Positions 56,443 through 64,000 of a stretch of 64,000 nt of DNA are shown piece after piece. Origin of the DNA: Helicoverpa zea (lineage: Eukaryota; Arthropoda; Insecta; Lepidoptera; Noctuidae); contig NC_061463.1 of the NCBI RefSeq assembly GCF_022581195.2, positions 2,728,001-2,792,000 on the forward strand. The letters are read 5' to 3'. The stretch's first letter is position 1, and every line of letters begins with the position of its first letter. Both the position numbers and the translations under genes were made by a program. Under the pieces are notes generated by a model that saw only the letters and a program-made list of their open reading frames with translations, made no database searches and was not told the DNA's origin.

Positions 56443-57840
56443 ATGCTGTCAGCCTATAACACCAGTCCCGACGATGTGGCGGGACTAGCCAGCCGATATG
56501 TTCCCGCGGCGATGTCACTCAACGGGACCACCTACCTAGGTGGAGGAGTTCTCATACTCACCAAAACCCTCACAGGAGAATCAGTCGAAGTCATAGACGA
56601 ACCCAAAGCCAACAAAACCACAGATATCATCGATGTCAAAATAGTACAAGTTGCATTCTGCATTCTATACACCGTCATCTTCGTTCTAGGTGTGTTCGGA
56701 AACGTCCTAGTCTGCTATGTCGTGTTCAGGAACAGAGCAATGCAAACAGTCACCAACCTGTTCATCACGAACTTAGCCCTCTCAGATATATTGCTTTGTA
56801 TTTTCGCTGTGCCTTTGACGCCTATGTACACGTTTCTAGGAAGATGGGTTTTCGGAAGACTCCTTTGTCATCTCATGCCGTACGCTCAAGGCACAAGTGT
56901 TTACATATCCACACTCACCTTAACGTCGATAGCCATAGACAGATTCTTTGTCATCATATACCCGTTTCATCCAAGGATGAAATTGAACACCTGTATACTT
57001 ATTATAATATTCATATGGGTGTTTTCCCTAGTCGTAACTTGCCCGTATGGCCTCTTCATGGGAATACAAACGACAAACAATAGGACTTACTATTGCGAAG
57101 AAAGTTGGCCTTCGGATAAATCTAGAAAAATATTCGGAGTTTTCACAACTGTTTTGCAATTTCTAATACCGTTTTTAATAATAGCGATTTGTTATACATG
57201 TGTTAGTATAAGATTGAATGACCGAGCGAGGTCGAAACCCGGTGCTAAGAATACCAGGAGAGAAGAAGCGGACAGAGATAGGAAAAGACGTACAAATAGA
57301 ATGCTCATATCCATGGTGGCTATATTTGGCATATCCTGGCTGCCTATAAACTTGATCAATATATTTAATGACTTCTACGCACAAATGACGGAGTGGAACT
57401 ATTACTTTGTGTCATTCTTTCTCGCCCATTCAATGGCGATGGCGTCGACGTGTTACAATCCATTTCTATACGCATGGTTGAACGAAAACTTTAGGAAGGA
57501 GTTCAAACAAGTGCTTCCTTTTTTTGAGTCAACTGGTGGCGTGAGGAACAGTTACCATTCTGGACGCATGCCAACGCACAAAACTGACAAAATCTGTAAC
57601 GGTAATGATACGATACAAGAAACTTTGTTGGCTTCGTCTTTCAACAGAGGGCCGTCGATAAAACAGCGAATCTTAGATGGCAATGGAAGAAAAGATAATG
57701 GGGTGGAAGTGGAAAATATAATTTTAGAAGATAAGACAATATCAGCAACTTTTCATACGAAAAGCGAAAACGTTAATTTGCAATTAATAGATGAGGAATC
57801 ACAACTTAGTGAGCCGAGAGAGACCAAATCTCCTATATAA
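56443..57840 (+). CDS. sNPFR: Short neuropeptide F receptor, class A GPCR
   Basis: This 465-residue receptor binds short neuropeptide F peptides at the plasma membrane of neurons and target tissues; in insects the system acts in feeding, growth and hormone control. Seven membrane segments are visible at about 67-93, 104-126, 139-165, 182-206, 231-255, 286-308 and 318-344. Hallmarks: GN at 86-87 (TM1), LALSD with Asp115 (TM2), Cys142 and Cys218 as the extracellular disulfide pair, DRF at 166-168 in place of DRY, FGISWLP in TM6 and NPFLY at 339-343 in TM7. Asn6, 27, 57 and 213 lie in N-x-S/T sites. TM2-TM3 and the third loop (SKPGAKNTRREEADRDRKRR) agree closely with the Drosophila sNPF receptor as I know it. 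The ATG has A at -3. Coding is intronless. It appears intact; an NPF receptor is less likely. The hydrophilic tail, about 115 residues, lacks a cysteine where palmitoylation is common. Confidence 0.95.
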   Translation: MLSAYNTSPDDVAGLASRYVPAAMSLNGTTYLGGGVLILTKTLTGESVEVIDEPKANKTTDIIDVKIVQVAFCILYTVIFVLGVFGNVLVCYVVFRNRAMQTVTNLFITNLALSDILLCIFAVPLTPMYTFLGRWVFGRLLCHLMPYAQGTSVYISTLTLTSIAIDRFFVIIYPFHPRMKLNTCILIIIFIWVFSLVVTCPYGLFMGIQTTNNRTYYCEESWPSDKSRKIFGVFTTVLQFLIPFLIIAICYTCVSIRLNDRARSKPGAKNTRREEADRDRKRRTNRMLISMVAIFGISWLPINLINIFNDFYAQMTEWNYYFVSFFLAHSMAMASTCYNPFLYAWLNENFRKEFKQVLPFFESTGGVRNSYHSGRMPTHKTDKICNGNDTIQETLLASSFNRGPSIKQRILDGNGRKDNGVEVENIILEDKTISATFHTKSENVNLQLIDEESQLSEPRETKSPI

Positions 57841-57843
57841 TTT

Positions 57844-57849
57844 GTAAGT
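57844..57849 (+). promoter_or_regulatory. Strong splice donor 3 bases after the sNPFR stop
   Basis: GTAAGT follows TTT after the TAA. If used, the 3' UTR is spliced, probably to the exon at 60551. Because it is so close to the stop it would not be expected to trigger decay of the mRNA. Confidence 0.4.
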
Positions 57850-58974
57850 ATGACACATACTATTTCATACCCATTATAGCATATGCGAAAACATTTAGAT
57901 AAAAATCCAGAACATCATTTACACATGTTTCACATTTATGAGTGTCAGTATTGCCGAAACATTTAGCGATACACATTTCGAAATACATCTTATCTGTTAC
58001 ATCATAAAGACAGATGTTATAGAAAATATTCTTCGTATTTAACAAAAGAGTTCCGTGACATTCTTGTACAAGTTAAACGGAAGTTAAAATCTTCACGTAA
58101 ACTAACTTTGCAAGTTCAATTTTCACCTCTTTCCCTTTTATTTGCGTAATTGAGAAAGTTTCTTGCTAGCGTCGCGGGAAGTTTCAATAAAACCAATTAC
58201 AAAGGTGACTGCTTTCAACTCGCAATTTAAAGAAAAAGTTTGGACATAAAAACGGGGTGATAAAGGCGTGTTATTGGAAGTTTTGTGGAGTCTAGAATGT
58301 TTGATTTTGTGAACCGATACGTTTGCAGTCAGCGTGCTGGTAAACAACATCACCTGATTTGCACTTTTTGTTATATGAGCTTGTTTGCTAGTTAAATAAA
58401 GATAGTTCTTGAAATTACAACTTGAAAACAAATAAATTTTGATACTAAAATTTATTGGAAAAATACTAGGAACGACAGCTCAAAACAACATTATGACTTC
58501 AGGTACGTAAGTATTAAAAATATCAAATGAAAATAAAATCTTCAGACAAGATTCTGAAATAAAAGTTTCTGCAAAAACTGTAAAAATCTGACTGTAGGTA
58601 ATTGCTGATTTATATATTTATCGCTGTATTTATTAAAAAAAATAATTGATTTTCTGGCACTATAATTACCACAAAACAAAGCCTCAAATCTAATAGTTCC
58701 ATCACTAATAATTATGGTCTACATAAACAATTCAATTTGTCAACTATACACAACACCGGTTAACACGATACCAATTTACATCGGAATCCATCGGTATCCA
58801 AATTAGCATCGTTCCGTATAAATTATCGTGTCACTGGATATGAATTAAGTCATCGCAAATTTTACTGAAAACCACTATGATAACCGTTAAATTGAAATTG
58901 ACGAGTAGACCTTTGCTAATAATTTCTGTCATAGTAACATCCGTATTGTTATATTTATAGTCTTGTATTCCATA
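57850..58974. other. Downstream of sNPFR: 3' UTR or intron
   Basis: No coding exon recognised. An AATAAA at 58186-58191 and others near 58395 and 58430 are possible polyadenylation signals if the donor at 57844 is not used. Minus-strand frames here are unrecognised. Confidence 0.4.
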
Positions 58975-59268
58975 GCATGGAGAACAAAATGACTAGCGGA
59001 GATGCCACATCGCAAAATCTTCTAAGGATCAGCGCTCCAAAATGCGGGTGTTCGGGGCACGAGACCTATGGAACCCATCCATTATTTTAAAAATAAAATC
59101 ACCAATCAATCAAGACCCAATCTTTGACAGATTGTCTTTGATTTGACAAGGAACCTGAGCCTTATTACTTGCAATAACTGATCACGCCTACCGTACGTTA
59201 CTTGGCCTACAAGAAGGCGCCTGACCTACCTTTCTTATGGCATCTCCGCTATCTTTTCTTCCTCCGTG
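58975..59268 (+). mobile_element. MITE family B copy 4
   Basis: gcatggagaacaaaatgact and agcggagatg at the left; aaggcgcctgacctaccttt and cttatggcatctccgctat at the right, with a degraded last 20 bp. Same orientation as 46275-46556. Confidence 0.85.
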
Positions 59269-59595
59269 ATTCATAGCTTTTGTAATATCTATAGATATGT
59301 ACTCGACTTTAGATTTATTAGCCATGTCTTCGGAATTTTTAAAACTCTTATTTTTATTGCCTTATGTGTTTTCTCAGATCTTGTTTACTTATTTAAGAAT
59401 TTAGTATCGCATAAAATCGGATTTAATGCAAATTAATCTCTTTGTCAGTTTAAGAGTTTTCGATTTACAACTTAGCATTTTAAATCTTTCGTTAACATTA
59501 ATGTCAAGAGTATTTTATTGGTTTTTAATAGACGAACCACATGCTTTGTTAGTTTCTTCCAAGAAGACTTTTTTCCAATGTATCGATCCTCAAGT

Positions 59596-59755
59596 CTAAC
59601 AACCAGTCTTACGTAAGGGTATTGGGTTGCCCGTGTAACTGGGTTGAGGAGGTCGGATAGGCAGTAGCTCCTTGTAAGACACTGGTACTCTACTGCATCC
59701 AATTAGACTGGAAGCCGACCCCAAAATAGTTGGGAAAAGGCTAAGCAGGCAGATA
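59596..59755 (+). mobile_element. SINE fragment, 'ggggtcggc' family
   Basis: gtattgggttgcccgtgtaa, ctgggttgaggaggtcggat, gactggaagccgaccccaaa and gttgggaaaaggctaagcag in order; head missing. Confidence 0.85.
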
Positions 59756-60550
59756 CCGATACTCAAAATATAATAAAAAATTTCGTAATTTGAGATCCCG
59801 TCTAGCTACTCCAGTTAATAAAATAAAAATCTATTACATGATTATTTTCTTTTCAAAATCAAATTAACAAGTCTTTATATACACTGAAAATTAAATTCCT
59901 ATCTACCACGCAAAGACAAGAGGAGGCTTTAATTAAACTAACGATCCGTGATAATAATTTATGAGAAACGCGGCTCATATTTACATATGAACCGAGCCGA
60001 GCAAATTATGGCATTGTTTGCCCAGATTCAGTTAGTACAAGTTCAAATTGATTTCTCAACTTTCAGATGAACTTTTTAATCTGGTTTTTATGCGATATTT
60101 CCCTCTTTATTATTCCGTCAGCTGTTTTCGTTGTTATTTCTTTAATGGTTTTAGTCGTATTAGTGGGAATGGAGACTGCGTTTTTCTTCTGGCAGAGTTG
60201 GCCAGTTTTTGAGTAGCTTATCAGTAGGTATAGAGAACTCGGTCTTAAATCAAGTTTTTTAATACAAGTTTTTGCCAGAGGTTTCACTCGGGTTCATGGA
60301 AGCTACTCTACCAACCTAGATAAAAAGTGATCTATAGCCTTCTGTTATAAATGACTTATTTAATACTGAGATACATTTTCGAATCAGTAAAACAGTTCCC
60401 AAAATTAGCGCGTTCAAACGTTACTTTGGAAGAAAAAATAAATTAATGATTACATAATATATTATGTTTAAATTATGCATAGATAAAATTAAAAAAAAAA
60501 AAGTGATATTTAAATATTTATTTTAATGTTATAATTCTCTCTTGTTACAG
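59756..60550. other. AT-rich, probable intron sequence
   Basis: The block 60270-60420 (tttcactcgggttcatggaa, gataaaaagtgatctatagc) is a worn Helitron-like repeat. The stretch ends in an acceptor, ctctcttgttacag, at 60550. Confidence 0.4.
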
Positions 60551-61400
60551 AACCAATTTCGTGACAACGATTTTGAAACGAAGAATTCATGTTATGTAAT
60601 ATAGTATAAAGTAATGTTACAAGTGTTGATTGTGTGTTTTTTTACCATTTTTATGAAATATATTGTATAGATATTTAAATTGCTTTGCTTACTGTGATCA
60701 ATGTGTTAAATAACGCTATTATAATAGACTTAGTTATTGTAAATATTTAATACCTACTGTAAAATAGTTTAACCTTTCATATTATTAATATAAGCTAGTT
60801 AAAACGAAGCGAGTATCCAAAATGGCCTACTATTAATATTATTTTCTATCTCAATGACAGTAAAACTGTCAGATTTATGTAAATAAGTAATTCTTTCTTT
60901 GATTGGTGTTTTTTGATTAGACTGTTGAGCCCAGTTTCAAACATCGCATTTTTTTGTTGTTGATTCCGTTGCTTACATTAAATTTTTAAGTTCATGTTTA
61001 AAGTGTGAAATAAATATTGTTATATATCTCATAATTTTTTCGCTGACTTAGGTATGTAATGACAGTATTCATGAAAAATGTAAGCATCAGAATTGTGACT
61101 TAAGCTTGATAAAAATTATTTTGAAAAATGTCGATGCTTGAAATTATGAGTTTATCGGGAAACACAAATCAAGAATCCGTAGTAATTATAATTATATCTC
61201 ATATAAATGAAATTGTACAAACATTACTCTTAGTATTAAGTAGAGAGATTTGTAAATAGGATTTGCTGTAAAATCTAATTTTAACGGAGTATTTCGTAAA
61301 TTGCTTGGTAGTTAATCGTAAACTAAATAAATCAATGTTTTAGTACTTAGTATACATGTTTACTGTTACATTGTGAGAATAAATGAGGGTTGGTTGTTTT
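60551..61400 (+). other. Putative 3'-terminal exon and UTR, possibly of sNPFR
   Basis: A pyrimidine-rich tract and TTACAG precede 60551. In phase 0 the exon opens with 17 codons, NQFRDNDFETKNSCYVI, then TAG at 60602-60604. About 790 bp of AT-rich sequence follow to AATAAA at 61378-61383, which is followed by a GT-rich stretch (gggttggttgttttg), a good polyadenylation context. Three TGTAAATA words (60739, 60878, 61251) match Pumilio sites. It lies 2.7 kb 3' of the sNPFR stop on the same strand. It could be the spliced 3' UTR of sNPFR or, through an earlier in-frame donor, an alternative tail; it could also belong to another gene. Confidence 0.4.
61378..61383 (+). terminator. Polyadenylation signal with GT-rich downstream element
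   Basis: AATAAA followed within 10-25 bases by gggttggttgttttg. Another AATAAA lies at 61326-61331. This is the best-formed poly(A) context in the sNPFR region. Confidence 0.5.
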
Positions 61401-61679
61401 GTAAATTGTCGTTTAATTTGTTCCTTTTGACTAAAGTGTGACGATGTTGTTCTTCCAAAAACAACCTGTAGTTAAGATCCTGAGAGTCCAACCTAAATTA
61501 AATACCTTGAATACCTTGCAGGTAATTGGAAAAGACTGATATTTTTTGACTCACAACACTAATTGTTTGGGAGCTTAAAACAATTGAGTAGGTTACGTTG
61601 TAGGTACCTCGAGTAAGTATAGATAAAACAGAGGTTTTTAATACCACAAACTGTTAACATCAATAAGATGTGAGAAAGT

Positions 61680-61870
61680 CATCATCTGCCTAGCCTTTTT
61701 CCCAAATATTGGATCCAATTAAACTGCAAAGCCACCCTAAGGCTTTGCAGTTTAATTGGATCCAGTACTTTACATGGAGCGAATGCTAATCTGACCTTCT
61801 GGCTTCCGAATGGCAGCCAGGATCCCCCATTTAACGTGCCTTGCAACATGAAATTAGATGTTCGAAAATA
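61680..61870 (-). mobile_element. SINE fragment with a perfect 23-bp hairpin
   Basis: catcatctgcctagcctttt, tacatggagcgaatgctaat, gacct and tctggcttccgaatggcagc then cccatttaacgtgcc follow the 'ggggtcggc' SINE order. The normal centre is replaced by ggatccaattaaactgcaaa then gcc (61711-61733), repeated inverted at 61741-61763 around a 7-nt loop. Confidence 0.75.
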
Positions 61871-62775
61871 TAACGGTAAATTAGAACTGTGCACTTAGCT
61901 AATTACAGAGCAAACATTTTGCTAACTACCTACATGCTTTCACAAAAATTATGGCAACCCGAGTATCTTGTCTCTAGAGCGCCACTGTTTTGAAGAAGAA
62001 ATAAACAAAGATTTTTCGTCGAAATGAGTCACAAAAATGCTAATATTTTCAAGTTTTGAAATCATACTTTTTTTTATTATTTACTAGCTTCTGCCTAAAG
62101 GGTCTTTGCCTTTCCTAATAATGCATCATGCAAAGGTAATGGGAGAAAAAAATCTAAACATCAAGGGACATAGCTAGCCATATCATAACATGAAAGACGA
62201 CACAGATAAATCAAGGACCAGATATTAAACGTTCAATTTCCAACAAATTTCAATATTACCGTTATTTGTCGCCATCTCAACCAGTTGCCAAGGTACTCGC
62301 TATTCAATAACTTACAATTTAATATTAAATCTAAATTAATGGCCGCTTCATACTTTCGATTGTCAACCACATTCCAAAGGATTAAACTGTCTGGAAAATG
62401 GAATTTCAATTACAATATATCTGTTTAATAAGTTTAGTTTGTGCTCAAGCTTAATCTCATTGAAGTGGATTCGTATTGCTTTCTCGAAGGAATAGGATGC
62501 AGTCTTTATTAATGAAAATATTTTCAAATTGAATCGAAGTATTGAGGTCGAATATTCTTGCTGTTATTAAGTCCTGGAGATCTTGGTATCAGGAATTGCT
62601 AAGCGATTATTGCAAGACTGTCATCAAATACAGTTATTGAAAATTGTATTGGTTATTTGGAATTGATAGATTGTGAAGCTCAATTATGAAACTTAGACGG
62701 ATGAGATTGTGGTGGCCTTCTGATGTTTATTGCACTATAATTTACAACAAAGAAATTTTAATAAGGTATTCATCT
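61871..62775. other. No gene seen
   Basis: AT-rich DNA, nothing recognised. Confidence 0.35.
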
Positions 62776-62855
62776 TTCATCATCATCGTCATCATCATCA
62801 TCATCTCAGCCATAGGATGTCCACTGCTGAACATAGGCCTCCCCCTTAGATCTCC
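62776..62855 (+). mobile_element. Retroposon tail 'cataggatgtccactgctg'
   Basis: A (cat)n tract, then ctcagccataggatgtccac, tgctgaacataggcctcccc and cttagatctccac. Same family as 26765-26915. Confidence 0.8.
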
Positions 62856-63785
62856 ACATTATCTTTACTACGTAATAAATATACGAGAAAAATCGAAGAA
62901 CGATTAGATACAAGACGTCTTTAGCTTTATTTATTTTCAAGATCTAATGAACCTACTTGGTCTTCCCATTAGTCACTGCTGTGGCAATTTTTAACCATCA
63001 GTTCTGCACTTAATGCCCATAATTAACCACAGAAGCTGGTGATGTGGCTATCTTTGAAAGTATTCTCAGTCTGGAATGAGCTAAGAGTAAATAATCCGAA
63101 AAGACTTTATATACTATATATGTAAATACGGAGGTATTAAGGGGAATGGGTTCTTTGTTTAGTTGCTAGAAGAAAATATTGCAAACAACTTGACTAAATA
63201 TATATATATATATATTGTGCTGTGCATAATGAAAAGCATTTTGCAAATTTCAGAAGGTTGGTTATTTTTTTGTAAACCAATGACACAGCAATAGTTATGA
63301 TACAGAAAAAAGTATGTATCTACATTGTCCTAATTCAGTCGCACTAAAAAGTTAAATTACATATTTTTTTGTTTTACCATAAGAAAGCTTGCACCATGAT
63401 AAAAATTTACATAAACACATTACGCTTCTTAATGCCATCAGCACTCTTTTTGACATCCTCATAAAAGCGACACACACCATGTTACATACAACGTAAAAGC
63501 AAGTCTTGTATACAAACATGCTTCGTCTAAAGACCAAGCAACGAGTTTCTGAGAAAGGACAATACTATAAATCGCAGCCTTCACGACTTCTCAACGAGCT
63601 AGAGAAAACGACCTCTTGCGGCAGGGGTGGCCAAACTTTATTGGGTTGCAGGTCTGCGAAAAATATTGCAGTAATACCTAGTTGTGCTTTGAGAGGAAAA
63701 TAATTCACATGATATAAATAGATGAAAGGTACCCCGATTAGGTAAACAAGGTATATTTTATGTACAAAATTGAAAAGTTAGTTGA
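62856..63785. other. No gene; (TA)n microsatellite
   Basis: A (TA)9-type run sits at about 63196-63214. Otherwise AT-rich sequence with no recognised gene. Minus-strand frame 63537-63352 is unrecognised. Confidence 0.4.
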
Positions 63786-63995
63786 CTGCCTTGTTGGTCT
63801 AGCTGTATCATTGCTAGACCAACAAGGCAGTTGCGAGGCTTCTGGGCACGATTCCAGGGGCGAAATCGCTTTGTGAGTTGGTCCGGAAGTTGGTGATTGA
63901 AACCATGCATGCATACGTTAATGTCTATCCTCAGCCTGATCTTTTCGATCGTATTGGATTTCCGTCCCGTCGGGCTATACCTATGATTGTGCACT
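63786..63995 (+). mobile_element. tRNA-derived SINE, third family, with an inverted head
   Basis: ctgccttgttggtctagc (63786-63803) is repeated inverted at 63813-63830 around a 9-nt loop, where the copy at 44060 continues normally. After that cacgattccaggggcgaaat, cggaagttggtgattgaaac and cgttaatgtctatcctcagc follow the family order to gattgtgcactata. Confidence 0.75.
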
Positions 63996-64000
63996 ATAAT

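Noticed and set aside
56796..57083. 95-codon frame within sNPFR in another frame
   Set aside because: Shadow of the receptor coding sequence.
1..64000. Bacterial-type features (operons, CRISPR, phage, integrons)
   Set aside because: Splice signals, poly(A) sites, SINEs, LINEs and MITEs show nuclear animal DNA; no prokaryotic features were seen.

Overview
The window is AT-rich nuclear DNA from a moth or butterfly, probably a noctuid-like ditrysian lepidopteran. The evidence is several repeat types that I recognise as lepidopteran: tRNA-headed SINEs whose tails include the 'ggggtcggc' module, a conserved element running from 'gggttccgtaccc' to 'cttggccgg', an R1-clade LINE end, and Helitron-like ends of the form 'gccgcgggc...ctagt'. 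Species assignment from sequence alone is not possible.

Only one complete protein-coding gene is clear. It is a 465-residue class A neuropeptide GPCR at 56443-57840 (+), a short neuropeptide F receptor (sNPFR), with its whole coding sequence in one exon. Just upstream are a good splice acceptor and a 15-codon upstream ORF that stops one base before the receptor ATG. About 410 bp upstream is a perfect palindromic RFX X-box, with a perfect CRE 40 bp further on. A strong splice donor begins 3 bases after the receptor stop codon, and a plausible terminal exon with a well-formed polyadenylation site lies at about 60551-61400, so the 3' UTR is probably spliced. A short open frame with one hydrophobic segment (55476-55721) sits between a MITE and the receptor.

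The first 55 kb holds no recognisable multi-exon host gene. Left end (0.6-3.7 kb): a hairpin, a 177-bp-arm foldback and a THAP-domain first exon, all bracketed by 53-bp inverted repeats. They look like the remains of a THAP-bearing DNA transposon. At 11.2 kb there is a candidate 37-nt microexon. Satellite-like structure: an eight-unit 117-bp array with a dimeric higher-order pattern (12.8-13.8 kb), a 2.2-kb foldback element with its own internal repeats (16.3-18.5 kb), and a nearly identical 431-bp tandem duplication (19.8-20.8 kb).

The rest is a dense layer of short transposons, many nested: three copies of a 228-bp near-palindromic MITE; four copies of a MITE with 'actagcggagatg' ends, one carrying a Harbinger-like insertion with TAA target duplication; two pogo/Tigger-like elements; three copies of a MITE with 'cacactgcaaac' ends, one split by a SINE; a MITE split by a reverse-transcriptase pseudogene (36.9-39.1 kb); and a MITE > SINE > R1-LINE stack with a perfect 16-bp target duplication (44.0-45.1 kb). 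Several repeat copies contain short perfect hairpins that look like template-switch inverted duplications.

There is no operon-like or pathway organisation. The biological unit is the sNPFR locus; the rest is intergenic or intronic sequence shaped by transposons. All family names come from recognition by eye, without database searches.
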